This document shows, piece after piece, positions 1 to 8,597 of a stretch of 64,000 bases of DNA. Each line of letters opens with the position of its first letter. Position 1 is the stretch's first letter. The translations under genes were made by a program, and so were the position numbers. Source of the stretch: Azospirillum sp. TSO22-1 (GTDB taxonomy: Bacteria; Pseudomonadota; Alphaproteobacteria; Azospirillales; Azospirillaceae); assembly GCF_003116015.1 (NCBI RefSeq), contig NZ_LGQZ01000058.1, positions 1-64,000 on the forward strand, in the 5' to 3' direction. The notes under the pieces were generated by a model. The model searched no databases and had not been told where the DNA came from. It saw only the letters and a program-made list of their open reading frames with translations.

Positions 1-290
1 AGGAGCTGGCCTCGCAGGCCGAGCAGCTGCAGACCGCCATCGCCTATTTCCGCACCGACGAGCAGGGCGCCGCCACGCCGGCCCCGGCGGCCCGCCCGAT
101 CCAGGTCGAGCACGCCCCGGCCTCCGCGCCGCGCGCCCCGGCGAAACCGGTCCGCGCGAACGGCGGCGCCAAACCGGCGCCGGTGCGCGTCGCCAAGGCG
201 CGGCTGGGCAACGGCAAGGCCAACGGCGGCTTCGCGCTGGACCTGAGCGACGGCGGCGACGCCCTGGACGCCCAGTTCCAGCGGCACTGA
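1..290 (+). CDS. Methyl-accepting chemotaxis protein, C-terminal end (partial)
   Basis: The reading frame enters at base 3 and ends at TGA 288-290, giving about 95 residues. It begins with EELASQAEQLQTAIAYFR, the segment that normally ends the cytoplasmic signalling helix of chemoreceptors. A flexible Ala/Pro/Gly-rich linker follows, then a short acidic tail ending DALDAQFQRH. Such linkers tether a C-terminal tail that in many receptors recruits CheR/CheB; I see no classical NWETF pentapeptide, so that role is uncertain. The sensor part lies before the window. CheW starts 29 bases downstream on the same strand, so it is likely the receptor of this che operon. Confidence 0.8.
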   Translation, partial: ELASQAEQLQTAIAYFRTDEQGAATPAPAARPIQVEHAPASAPRAPAKPVRANGGAKPAPVRVAKARLGNGKANGGFALDLSDGGDALDAQFQRH

Positions 291-319
291 GCGGCAAGCC
301 CACAGGGAGGAACGCGTCC

Positions 320-793
320 ATGACCGACACCAGCCAGTACGTCACGCTCGGCATCGACGACGAGGTGTTCGCCGTCCCGGTGGAGCGGGTGCAGGAGATC
401 CTGGACGTGCGTCCGGTGGCGCGCCTGCCGCACGCCCCGCCCTACCTGATGGGCATGATCGACGTCCGCGGGCGCGGCGTCCCGGTGATCGACCTGCGCG
501 CCAAGCTCGGCTTCCCGCCGTCCGAAGAGACCTCCAGCAGCCGCATCCTGGTGCTGGAGGTGACGGTCGGCGGGCACGACCTCGTGCTCGGCCTCACCGC
601 CGACCGGGTCTTCGAGGTGACCGGCCTGGACGGCGGCGTGCTGGAGCCGCCGCCGGAGATCGGCGTGCGCTGGCGGTCTGACTTCATCACCGGCGTCGGG
701 CGGCGCGGCGAGTCGTTCGTCATCGTCTTCGACCTGTCGCGGCTGTTCGGCGTCGAAGACGTGCCGCTGCTCGCCCGGCCGGCGGCGGCGTGA
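320..793 (+). CDS. cheW: Chemotaxis coupling protein CheW
   Basis: The 157-residue protein is a single CheW domain. It shows YVTLGIDDEVFAVPVERVQE near the N-terminus, the central MGMIDVRGRGVPVIDLR motif and the C-terminal FVIVFDLSRLF strand. CheW couples chemoreceptors to the kinase CheA at the cytoplasmic face of the membrane. The ATG follows GGGAGG by about nine bases, which supports this start. The gene sits between a receptor tail and cheR, and its stop overlaps a possible GTG start of cheR, so the genes are co-transcribed. No cheA is present in the window. Confidence 0.93.
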   Translation: MTDTSQYVTLGIDDEVFAVPVERVQEILDVRPVARLPHAPPYLMGMIDVRGRGVPVIDLRAKLGFPPSEETSSSRILVLEVTVGGHDLVLGLTADRVFEVTGLDGGVLEPPPEIGVRWRSDFITGVGRRGESFVIVFDLSRLFGVEDVPLLARPAAA

Positions 794-813
794 GCGCCGG
801 GATGGAGGGCACG

Positions 814-1650
814 ATGTTCGATCACCTCAGCGACGGCGACTTCCGGCGCATCGCCGACGTCGTCGGCTCCCACACCGGGATCCGCATGCCGGAGGCCAAG
901 CGCAGCATGGTCGAGGGCCGGCTGCGCCGCCGCGTGCACGCGCTCGGGCTCGGGACCGTAGAGGACTATTGCCGCTACCTGTTCCGCGAGGGCGGCATCG
1001 AGGCGGAGTTCACCCACCTCATCGACGTCGTCACCACCAACAAGACCGACTTCTTCCGCGAGCCGGAGCATTTCGACTTCCTGCGCAACGAGGCGGTACC
1101 GGCCCTGCTGGGCGACCCGCGGCGCGGCTCCGGCGGGATGCTGAAGGTGTGGAGCGCCGCGGCCTCCTGCGGGGCGGAGGCGTACACCATCGCCATGGTG
1201 CTGTCCGAGCTGTCGCCGCGGCTGCGCAACTTCCGCTTCGCCGTGCTGGGCACCGACATCTGCACCGAGGTGCTGGAGCAGGCCGCCGCCGCCGTCTACC
1301 CTGAGGAGATGATGGCCCCGGTGCCGGCGGAGCTGCGGCGCCGCTACGTCATGCGCGCCCGCGACCCGAAGCGCGCCGAGGTCCGCATCGTGCCCGAGCT
1401 GCGGCACCGCGTGCACTTCCGCCGCCTCAACCTGATCGACGCCAGCTACCCGGTCGACCGCGACGTCGATGTGGTGTTCTGCCGCAACATCCTGATCTAT
1501 TTCGACCGGCCGACGCAGCGCGCGGTGGTCGAGCGGCTGTGTGGCCACCTGCGGCCCGGCGGCTTCCTGCTGCTCGGCCATTCCGAATCCATGGCGGGGG
1601 CCGACCTGCCCCTGACCCAGGTCGCTCCCACCATCTTCCGCCGCCGGTAG
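814..1650 (+). CDS. cheR: Chemotaxis protein methyltransferase CheR
   Basis: CheR methylates glutamates of chemoreceptors using S-adenosylmethionine. The N-terminal helical domain contains HTGIRMPEAKRSMVEGRL with the usual Arg-rich face. The SAM-binding region reads WSAAASCGAEAYTIAM, a variant of the family motif, and the late DVVFCRNILIYFD motif is canonical. I place the start at ATG 814 because GGAGGG lies at 804-809. In-frame GTG 790, overlapping the cheW stop, and ATG 802 are alternatives that would add up to eight residues. The gene is followed by cheB, the antagonistic methylesterase. Confidence 0.93.
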   Translation: MFDHLSDGDFRRIADVVGSHTGIRMPEAKRSMVEGRLRRRVHALGLGTVEDYCRYLFREGGIEAEFTHLIDVVTTNKTDFFREPEHFDFLRNEAVPALLGDPRRGSGGMLKVWSAAASCGAEAYTIAMVLSELSPRLRNFRFAVLGTDICTEVLEQAAAAVYPEEMMAPVPAELRRRYVMRARDPKRAEVRIVPELRHRVHFRRLNLIDASYPVDRDVDVVFCRNILIYFDRPTQRAVVERLCGHLRPGGFLLLGHSESMAGADLPLTQVAPTIFRRR

Positions 1651-1656
1651 GCCGCC

Positions 1657-2733
1657 ATGGCGCATCCCATCCGCGTGCTGATCGTCGATGACTCGGCCTC
1701 CGTCCGCCGGACGCTCAGCGAGATCATCGAGGCCGACCCCGACCTCACGGTGATGGCCACCGCCGCCGACCCCTTCGTGGCGGCCGAGCGCATCCGGCAG
1801 GAGATCCCCGACGTCGTCATCCTCGACGTCGAGATGCCGCGCATGGACGGCATCACCTTCCTGCGCAAGCTGATGGCGCAGCGCCCGCTCCCGGTCGTCA
1901 TGTGCTCATCGCTGACCGAGGAGGGCTCGCAGACCCTGCTGCTGGCGCTGGAGGCCGGTGCGGTGGACATTATCACCAAGCCGCGCACCGACACCCGCCA
2001 GTTCCTCGTCGAATCCAGCGTGCGCGTCTGCGACGCGGTGAAGGCCGCCGCCTGCGCCAGGCTGCGCCGCGGCGACGCCACCCCGCGCCGCCCGGTGCCG
2101 GGCAAGCTGAGCGCCGACGTCATCATGCCGCCGCCGGTGGCGCGGCACGCCATGGCCCGCACCACCGAGACCGTGGTGTGCATCGGCGCCTCCACCGGCG
2201 GCACCGAATCCCTGCGCGAGGTGCTGGAGGCGCTGCCAGCGGACAGCCCCGGCATCGTCATCGTCCAGCACATGCCCGAGGCCTTCACCGCCGCCTTCGC
2301 CCGCCGCCTCGACGGCCTGTGCCGCATCGAGGTGAAGGAGGCGGCGGACGGCGACCCGGTGCTGCCCGGCCGGGCGCTGATCGCGCCGGGCAACCGGCAC
2401 ATGCTGCTGCAGCGCTCCGGCGCGCGTTACCACGTCGCGGTCAAGGACGGCCCGCTGGTGTCGCGACACCGCCCGTCGGTCGACGTGCTGTTCCGCTCGG
2501 CCGCACAGTACGCCGGCGCCAACGCGCTGGGCATCATCATGACCGGCATGGGCGACGACGGGGCGCGCGGCCTGCTGGAGATGAAGACCGCCGGCGCCGC
2601 CACCCTCGCCCAGGACGAGGAGACCTGCGTGGTCTTCGGCATGCCCAGGGAGGCGATCGCGCTGGGCGCCGCCGACCGCGTCGTGCCGCTCGACCGAATC
2701 CCCACCGAGATCATGCGGGTGCGCGCATCATGA
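1657..2733 (+). CDS. cheB: Chemotaxis response regulator methylesterase CheB
   Basis: The 358-residue protein has an N-terminal receiver domain (about residues 5-120, phosphoacceptor D57 in VVILDVEMP) and a C-terminal methylesterase domain. The catalytic Ser179 (GASTGG), His205 (VQHMP) and Asp300 (TGMGDDGA) are all present with near-classical spacing. CheB removes receptor methyl groups and deamidates receptor glutamines after phosphorylation by CheA. It lies six bases after cheR, and its stop codon overlaps the start of the next gene as ATGA, indicating translational coupling. Confidence 0.95.
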   Translation: MAHPIRVLIVDDSASVRRTLSEIIEADPDLTVMATAADPFVAAERIRQEIPDVVILDVEMPRMDGITFLRKLMAQRPLPVVMCSSLTEEGSQTLLLALEAGAVDIITKPRTDTRQFLVESSVRVCDAVKAAACARLRRGDATPRRPVPGKLSADVIMPPPVARHAMARTTETVVCIGASTGGTESLREVLEALPADSPGIVIVQHMPEAFTAAFARRLDGLCRIEVKEAADGDPVLPGRALIAPGNRHMLLQRSGARYHVAVKDGPLVSRHRPSVDVLFRSAAQYAGANALGIIMTGMGDDGARGLLEMKTAGAATLAQDEETCVVFGMPREAIALGAADRVVPLDRIPTEIMRVRAS

Positions 2734-4529
2734 CGGCCGGCTTCTCCCCCCTCGCCCTGTCCGCCGACGACGCCGTGCTGTCCTCCGCGACGCCGACGCT
2801 TCTCGCCACGCTGCGCGACGCCCAGAGCACGCTGGCCGACGCCTGCCGGCCCATCGAGCGCTCCATGCTCGCGGTGGGCGAGCGGCTGGGTTCCGCCATC
2901 GACGGCCTCAACCGCGTCACCGGCGCCTTCGAGCGGCTGCCGGGCGAGCTGGACAGCGCCGAGGTGCGCGCAGCCAGCGAGCGCCTGGACGAGGTCGCCG
3001 GTGCGCTCGCCGCCATCGCCGGCACGCTGGGCGAGGAGCGCGCCGCGCTCAACACGCTGGCCGGCATGACGCGGCAGATCGGCGCCCGCGCGCAGCAACT
3101 GCACAAGACCGTGTCGGCGGTCGGCGTGCTGGCGATCAACGCCCGCATCGAGGCCGCGCATCTCGCCACCGACCGCGAGGACTTCTCGGTCTTCACCGTG
3201 GAGATCGGCCACCTCGCCACCAAGTCCGGCCGGGCGGTGCAGAGCTTCTGCGAGGAGCTGGACCGGCTGGAGGCGCTGCTGCTCGCCGCCAGCGCGCACC
3301 AGGCGGAGTTCGAATCCAGCTACGCCCAGCAGCTGCGCGACGCCTCGCAGCAGCTGCGCGCCAGCCTGGAGCGGGTGGCCGAGCATCGCCGCGCCGCCGC
3401 GCGGGGGGCCGGCGAGATCGGCGCGCGCACCAAGGCCATCGGCCAGGGCGTGGCGTCGTCGGTGCGCGCGCTGCAGATCGGCGACATCACCCGTCAGCGC
3501 CTGGAGCACGTCATCCACGCCGTCTCCACGCTGGCCGACGCCGCCGGCGGCGCGGAGCCGCCCTGGTACGCCCCGCTGAGCCCCGAGCACCGCGCGTTGC
3601 TCGCCGCCACCGTCTGCCGCCTGCAATCCACCCAGCTGACCGGCGCCGCCGGCGATTTCGAGCGCGAGGCCGGGGCGCTGACGACGTCGCTGCACACTCT
3701 GGGCACCGATGGAGCGGACATCGTGTCGCTCGGCCGCGGGCTGTACGGCACGGCGCACGGCCGGCAGTCGTTCCTCGGCGACCTGACGCGCGACCTCGCC
3801 GCCGCCGACGCCCTCATCGACGCGAGCCGCGGGGCGCGCCGGCACGTGGACGAGGTGGCCTCCTCGGCCGAGCGGACGCTGACCGGCCTCGTCGCCCACG
3901 TCCAGGCGGTGCGTTCCATCGAGATGGAGATGCGGCTGGTCGGCCTCAACACGGCGATGAAATGCGGCCGCCTCGGCAACGCCGGCCGCACGCTCAGCGT
4001 CATCGCGCAGGAGCTGCGCGGCTACGCCAACCGCACGGTCGAGGACGCGCAGGCGGTGATGACCGGCCTGCACGAGGTGGTCGGCATGGCCGGCTCGCTG
4101 CGCGACCGCGGGGCGCAGCAGGGCGCCGACCGCATCGCCGGCCTGAAGGACATGGTGGACGGCTCCATCGCCACGCTGGAGGTTGCCGACCAGGGCCTGA
4201 GCGCCGCGCTGGCAGGGCTGGAGCGGGAAGGGCAGCGGGTGGTGGCGCTGCTCAACGAGACCGCCGCCGGCATCACCGCGCAACGCGACCTGCGCCGCAC
4301 CTGCGACGCCGTCGCCGCCCGCCTGGAGTCCGAAGCAGCCGCCCGCGAGGACTCCGGCGCCGACGCCGGGGCCATCCGCGACACGCTGCTGGCGCTGCTG
4401 GAGGGGCAGTACACCATGGCCAGCGAGCGCGAGATCCACGACCTGCTGTTCGGCCCGGCCGCCGCCCAGCCCGTCACCGCCGAGGCGCTGGCCGACACCG
4501 GAGGCTCGCTCGATGACATCTTCTTCTGA
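2730..4529 (+). CDS. Soluble chemoreceptor-like coiled-coil protein with two hairpin-tip-like motifs
   Basis: The 599-residue protein starts at an ATG overlapping the cheB stop. It is almost entirely Ala/Glu/Arg/Leu-rich predicted coiled coil, with no signal peptide, membrane segment or HAMP domain, so it should be cytoplasmic. A motif like the chemoreceptor hairpin tip, [15 protein letters not shown], lies near residues 131-145. A second related one, [20 protein letters not shown], lies near 402-421. The family is recognisable only as MCP-signalling-like. Its position between cheB and a REC-HD-GYP gene suggests a soluble receptor or scaffold for the same CheA/CheW array. Exact function is unknown. 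Confidence 0.7.
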   Translation: MTAGFSPLALSADDAVLSSATPTLLATLRDAQSTLADACRPIERSMLAVGERLGSAIDGLNRVTGAFERLPGELDSAEVRAASERLDEVAGALAAIAGTLGEERAALNTLAGMTRQIGARAQQLHKTVSAVGVLAINARIEAAHLATDREDFSVFTVEIGHLATKSGRAVQSFCEELDRLEALLLAASAHQAEFESSYAQQLRDASQQLRASLERVAEHRRAAARGAGEIGARTKAIGQGVASSVRALQIGDITRQRLEHVIHAVSTLADAAGGAEPPWYAPLSPEHRALLAATVCRLQSTQLTGAAGDFEREAGALTTSLHTLGTDGADIVSLGRGLYGTAHGRQSFLGDLTRDLAAADALIDASRGARRHVDEVASSAERTLTGLVAHVQAVRSIEMEMRLVGLNTAMKCGRLGNAGRTLSVIAQELRGYANRTVEDAQAVMTGLHEVVGMAGSLRDRGAQQGADRIAGLKDMVDGSIATLEVADQGLSAALAGLEREGQRVVALLNETAAGITAQRDLRRTCDAVAARLESEAAAREDSGADAGAIRDTLLALLEGQYTMASEREIHDLLFGPAAAQPVTAEALADTGGSLDDIFF

Positions 4530-5634
4530 CCGGGATTCTTCCGACCGGGCCGGCGCGGCGATGAACGTCGTCCTGGTGGACGACAGCCGAAGCTCCATCG
4601 CACACCTCACGGGGCTGGTGCAGTCGGTGCCCGGTTGCGCCCCGCACCCGTTCCTCAGCTCGGCCCGCGCACTGGAATGGTGCCTGCGGCACGAGCCCGA
4701 CCTGGTGCTGCTCGACCATGAGATGCCGCCCCCGGACGGGCTGGCCTTCCTGGAGGCGTTCCGCGCCGAACACGCCGAGGTGCCGGTCGTCATGGTGACC
4801 AACTGTACCGAGCAGGCGCTGCGCCACGCGGCGCTGAACCTGGGCGCCACCGACTTCCTCAACAAGCCGGTGGACGCGTGCGAGTTCGTGGCGCGGGTGC
4901 GCAACCTGCTGAAGCTGCGGCGCAGCCATCTGTCGCTGTGCAGCCGCAGCGAATGGCTGGACGCCGAGGTGCGCAGGGCAACCCGCTCGCTGGCGCTGCG
5001 CGAGCGCGAGACCATCCTGTTCCTCTCCCGCGCCGCCGAGCGCCGCGACCCGGAGACCGGCGGCCACCTCGTGCGCATGGCCGCCTACACCGGCCTGATC
5101 GCCGAGGCGCTCGGCCTGCCCGCCGCGGAGGCCGACCTGATCCACGCCGCGGCGCCCATGCACGACGTCGGCAAGATCGGCATCCCCGACCACATCCTGC
5201 TGAAGCCCGGCCCCCTGGATCCGGAGGAGCGGCGGATCATGCAGCAGCACCCGGCCATCGGCCACGAGATCCTGGCCGGCAGCAGCTCCGTCCTGCTCCA
5301 GGTCGCCGCCGAGATCGCCTTCTGCCACCACGAGCGCTATGACGGCAGCGGCTACCCGCGGGGCTTAAGCAGCGACGCGATTCCTCTGCCCGGCCGAATC
5401 ACCGCGCTGGCCGACGTCTTCGACGCGCTGACCAGCGTGCGCCCCTACAAGGCGGCGTGGCCGCTCGACGCGGCGTACGAATACGTGGTCCAGAACCGCG
5501 GCGGGCATTTCGACCCCGCCTGCGTGGACGCCCTGCTGGCCCGGCGGGAGGACGTGCCGGCGGTGATGGCGGGCGAGGAGACGCCCCCGGCCGAGTGCTG
5601 CGCTCGTCTCCGTTGTGCCGAATTCCGCTTTTGA
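4513..5634 (+). CDS. Response regulator with HD-GYP c-di-GMP phosphodiesterase domain
   Basis: The 373-residue protein has an N-terminal receiver domain (phosphoacceptor D68 in LLDHEMPPPDG, conserved Lys in NKPVDA). A coiled linker leads to an HD-GYP domain with HDVGKIGIPD and HHERYDGSGYPRG, so the metal-binding and GYP signatures are intact. Such RpfG-like proteins degrade cyclic-di-GMP in response to phosphorylation. The start at 4513 lies inside the end of the previous gene, preceded by GGAGG eight to nine bases upstream; ATG 4561 is an alternative that keeps the whole receiver domain. Coupling to the che genes suggests phosphorylation by the same CheA. Confidence 0.9.
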   Translation: MTSSSDRDSSDRAGAAMNVVLVDDSRSSIAHLTGLVQSVPGCAPHPFLSSARALEWCLRHEPDLVLLDHEMPPPDGLAFLEAFRAEHAEVPVVMVTNCTEQALRHAALNLGATDFLNKPVDACEFVARVRNLLKLRRSHLSLCSRSEWLDAEVRRATRSLALRERETILFLSRAAERRDPETGGHLVRMAAYTGLIAEALGLPAAEADLIHAAAPMHDVGKIGIPDHILLKPGPLDPEERRIMQQHPAIGHEILAGSSSVLLQVAAEIAFCHHERYDGSGYPRGLSSDAIPLPGRITALADVFDALTSVRPYKAAWPLDAAYEYVVQNRGGHFDPACVDALLARREDVPAVMAGEETPPAECCARLRCAEFRF

Positions 5635-5699
5635 GATTCCCCCGAGCATCGATCGTGCTACAAATCGTTCGTGCGCGAGGCGATCGGGAGGGGGGCCGC

Positions 5700-7790
5700 A
5701 TGGGTGTTGCCTTGAGGGCTCTGCTGGTCGAGGACTCGCCCGACGACGCCGAGCTGGTGGCGACGGAGCTGGAGCTGGGCGGCTTCGACCTGACGCACCG
5801 GCGCGTCGACACGCTGGACGACCTGCGCCACGCCCTGGCCGCGGAACCGTGGGACATCGTCATCAGCGACTACCACATCCACACCATCGACGCCTCGCAC
5901 GCGCTGTCCGTCGTGCTCGAGTCCGGCAAGGACATCCCCTTCATCATCGTCTCCGGCATCATCCAGGCCGAGCAGGCGGTGGCGCTGCTGAAGCGCGGCG
6001 CGCACGACTTCCTGAACAAGGACTCGATGGCCCGCCTCGTCCCGGCGGTGGAACGCGAGCTGCGCGAGGCGTCCGACCGCCGCAAGCGCCGCCGCGCCGA
6101 GGAGCGCGTGCGCATCCTGTCGCTGGCGGTGGAGCAGAGCCCGGTGTCGGTGGTCATCACCAACCCCGAGGGCCTGATCACCTACGTGAATCCCAAGTTC
6201 ACCGAGGTCGCCGGCTACACCCTGTCGGAGGCGGTCAGCCGTCCGCTCGACTTCACGCGGCTGGCCGACGACAGCGACAAGAGCTACCGCCGGCTGTGGG
6301 AGACGGTGCGGGCCGGCAGCGAGTGGCGGGGCGAGTTCTGCAATCTGCGCCGCGACGGCAGCCTGTTCTGGGAATACGCCACGGTCTCTCCCCTGACGGG
6401 CGAGGACGGCGCCATCACCCACTTCGTCGCGGTGAAGGAGGACATCACCGTGCGGCGCAGCTACGAGGAGCGGCTGCTGCGCCAAGCCTACTACGACTCG
6501 CTCACCGCCCTGCCCAACCGCATCCTGGCCTTCGACCGCATCGACCAGGCGATCGCCGCCGCGGCGCGCAGCCACACCCAGGCGGCGGTGCTGTACGCCG
6601 ACCTCGACCGCTTCAAGAACATCAACGACGCCATGGGCCACGCCATCGGCGATGCCCTGCTGACCGAGGCGGCGCAACGCCTGACCGCCTGCGTGCGCGA
6701 GTGCGACACGGTGGCCCGCATGGGCGGCGACGAGTTCCTGATCGTGCTGAACGGCATCGAGGACGGCCGCGACGCCCACGTCGTGGCGCAGCGCATCGTC
6801 GAAACGTTCGCCCAGCCCTTCCAGCTCGCCGGGCTGAGCCACTACGTGACCGCCAGCATCGGCATCACGCTGTACCCGGCCGACGGCACCGACCGGCAGG
6901 TGCTGATCCACAACGCCGACCTCGCCATGTACAAGGCGAAGGAGATGGGCCGCAACGGCATCCACTTCTTCACCCAGGAGATCAACCGCAAGGTCCACGC
7001 CCGTCTGGCGCTGGAGGCCGGGCTGCGCGGTGCCGTCGGGCGCGGCGAGCTGGCGCTGCACCACCAGCCGATCATCGACCTGGAGCGCGGCGAGGTGGTC
7101 GGGATCGAGGCGCTGCTGCGCTGGCCGCAGCCGGACGGCAGCATCGCCATGCCCGGCGACTTCATCCCGGTCGCCGAGGACTCCGGCGCCATTGTCGAGA
7201 TCGGCGACTGGGTGCTGGCCACCGCCTGCCGCCACGCGCTGGCACTGGGTGCAGCCTGCGGCCACCCGCTGCGCGTCGCGGTCAACGTCTCGCCGCGCCA
7301 GCTGCGCGCGCCCGGCTTCGGCGCCGGCGTGGCCGCGCTGCTGGCGGAGTGCGGCCTGCCGCACGACCAGCTGGAGCTGGAGATCACCGAGAGCGTCCTG
7401 CTCGACGACGCGCCGGAGGCCACGGCCAACCTCCGCATGCTCTGCGATCTCGGCGTGCGGCTGTCCATCGACGATTTCGGCACCGGCTACTCGTCGCTGG
7501 CCTACCTGCAGAAATACCCGTTCCGCACGCTGAAGATCGACCGCTCCTTCGTCGCCACCGCGCCCGGGGAGGACCGCGCCGGCCGGCTGGTGGAGACCAT
7601 CCTGGCGCTCGCCCAAAGCCTCGGCCTGGAGGTGATCGCCGAGGGGGTGGAGACGCCGGTGCAACTGGCCTTCCTGCGCGGTGCCGGCTGCCGGCTGGCG
7701 CAGGGCTACCTGTTCGACCGGCCGCGCCCGTTCGAGGCGGTGCGGGCGGCGCTCGCCCGCTCCCGCGCGGTCGAACTGGTGGGGGCCTGA
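5700..7790 (+). CDS. REC-PAS-GGDEF-EAL cyclic-di-GMP regulator
   Basis: The 696-residue protein contains, in order, a receiver domain (about 4-125, Asp in WDIVISDYHIH), a PAS/PAC sensor (about 140-260), a GGDEF domain with an intact ARMGGDEF motif near residue 341 and an EAL domain with GIEALLRW near 468, DDFGTGYSSL and AEGVET. All catalytic signatures are present, so it could both make and degrade cyclic-di-GMP, although in such hybrids one activity often dominates. ATG 5700 is preceded by a purine-rich GGGAGGGG. It follows the HD-GYP gene by 65 bases on the same strand and is probably the last gene of the che operon. Confidence 0.92.
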   Translation: MGVALRALLVEDSPDDAELVATELELGGFDLTHRRVDTLDDLRHALAAEPWDIVISDYHIHTIDASHALSVVLESGKDIPFIIVSGIIQAEQAVALLKRGAHDFLNKDSMARLVPAVERELREASDRRKRRRAEERVRILSLAVEQSPVSVVITNPEGLITYVNPKFTEVAGYTLSEAVSRPLDFTRLADDSDKSYRRLWETVRAGSEWRGEFCNLRRDGSLFWEYATVSPLTGEDGAITHFVAVKEDITVRRSYEERLLRQAYYDSLTALPNRILAFDRIDQAIAAAARSHTQAAVLYADLDRFKNINDAMGHAIGDALLTEAAQRLTACVRECDTVARMGGDEFLIVLNGIEDGRDAHVVAQRIVETFAQPFQLAGLSHYVTASIGITLYPADGTDRQVLIHNADLAMYKAKEMGRNGIHFFTQEINRKVHARLALEAGLRGAVGRGELALHHQPIIDLERGEVVGIEALLRWPQPDGSIAMPGDFIPVAEDSGAIVEIGDWVLATACRHALALGAACGHPLRVAVNVSPRQLRAPGFGAGVAALLAECGLPHDQLELEITESVLLDDAPEATANLRMLCDLGVRLSIDDFGTGYSSLAYLQKYPFRTLKIDRSFVATAPGEDRAGRLVETILALAQSLGLEVIAEGVETPVQLAFLRGAGCRLAQGYLFDRPRPFEAVRAALARSRAVELVGA

Positions 7791-7798
7791 CCGCCGCT

Positions 7799-7871
7799 CA
7801 TACGGCCGGCGCATGAATGCTTCCATGACCGGCCGGCCGTATGCCCCTCTCGCTCAATGCGTTGCATTGAG
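7799..7871. repeat. Two consecutive inverted repeats downstream of the GGDEF-EAL gene
   Basis: CATACGGCCGG (7799-7809) pairs with CCGGCCGTATG (7833-7843), an 11-bp stem with a 23-base loop. CTCAATGC (7853-7860) then pairs with GCATTGAG (7864-7871) around a three-base loop. They lie between convergent genes and could act as transcript 3-prime ends for the upstream operon, though no T-run follows either one. Confidence 0.55.
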
Positions 7872-7884
7872 CTGCCGGGTTTTA

Positions 7885-7923
7885 ACCAAAGGCGTTTGAT
7901 GGAAGCCATCAAACGCCTTTGGT
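7885..7923. terminator. Perfect 18-bp hairpin between convergent genes
   Basis: ACCAAAGGCGTTTGATGG (7885-7902) is perfectly complementary to CCATCAAACGCCTTTGGT (7906-7923) with a three-base loop. It begins one base after the stop codon of the HAD phosphatase on the minus strand. On the minus strand it is followed by TTAAAACC rather than a clean T-run, so it may terminate transcription or stabilise the 3-prime end of the AfsA/HAD mRNA. Confidence 0.6.
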
Positions 7924-7924
7924 A

Positions 7925-8587
7925 TCAGTGCGGCGACAGCACCGGCCAGCCGACCGCCGCCGCGTGCGCCGCCAGGCCGCGGCCGCCGGCGACGACGCGC
8001 GGGTTGCCCACCGCCTCCAGCATCGGCAGGTCGGAGATGTCGTCGCCGTAGGCGAAGCACGCCGCCGCCGGAACGCCCCGCCCGTCGAGGAAACGCCGCA
8101 CCGCCGTCGCCTTGCCGGCGCCGATGGTCTGCGGCGGCAGGATGCACCCGGTGTAGCGGCCGTCCTCCACCTCCATGGTCGTCGCCAGCACGTACCGGAC
8201 GCCGAGGCGCGACGCCACCGGCGCCAGCAGCGCCGGGAACGAGCCGGAGACGAACACCGGCTCCTCCCCCGCCGCCTGGTGCCGGCGCAGCTCGGCGACG
8301 ATGGGGGCGTGGTACAGGCCGGCCACCGTCGCCTCCAGATGGCGGAACCACGCCTCGCCCACCGCCTCCACCTCGGCCACGGCGCGGCCGGCGAAGTGCG
8401 CGTAGTAGCGGCGGTTGAGCACCTCCCACGGCGCGTCCCCGGCGCGCAGGCGGGTCATCTCCGCCTCGAAGGCGGCGCGGCCGACGTCGTCGCCGGTGTG
8501 CGCGTACCAGAAGTCCTGGAAGCTGAACATGCTCTTGGCGGCGATCAGCGTGTCGTCGACGTCGAAGAAGGCGTAGGTCTGCGTCAT
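7925..8587 (-). CDS. HAD-IB family phosphatase
   Basis: The 220-residue soluble hydrolase carries all four HAD motifs: FFDVDDTLI (nucleophile Asp and general acid), FVSGSF, the Lys in GAGKATAV and the metal-binding YGDDISDLPML. The cap domain arrangement and the last motif place it in subfamily IB with SerB-like phosphatases. The substrate is not evident. It begins ten bases after the stop of the AfsA-type gene on the same strand. In actinobacterial butyrolactone biosynthesis a dephosphorylation step follows AfsA, so a lactone phosphate is a plausible substrate by inference. A general phosphoserine-like phosphatase is the alternative. Confidence 0.85.
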   Translation of the reverse strand: MTQTYAFFDVDDTLIAAKSMFSFQDFWYAHTGDDVGRAAFEAEMTRLRAGDAPWEVLNRRYYAHFAGRAVAEVEAVGEAWFRHLEATVAGLYHAPIVAELRRHQAAGEEPVFVSGSFPALLAPVASRLGVRYVLATTMEVEDGRYTGCILPPQTIGAGKATAVRRFLDGRGVPAAACFAYGDDISDLPMLEAVGNPRVVAGGRGLAAHAAAVGWPVLSPH

Positions 8588-8597
8588 GTCCGGGACC

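Noticed and set aside
2427-5078. 883-codon open frame on the minus strand
   Set aside because: It is antisense to the che genes and has no domain; the plus-strand genes have strong family matches.
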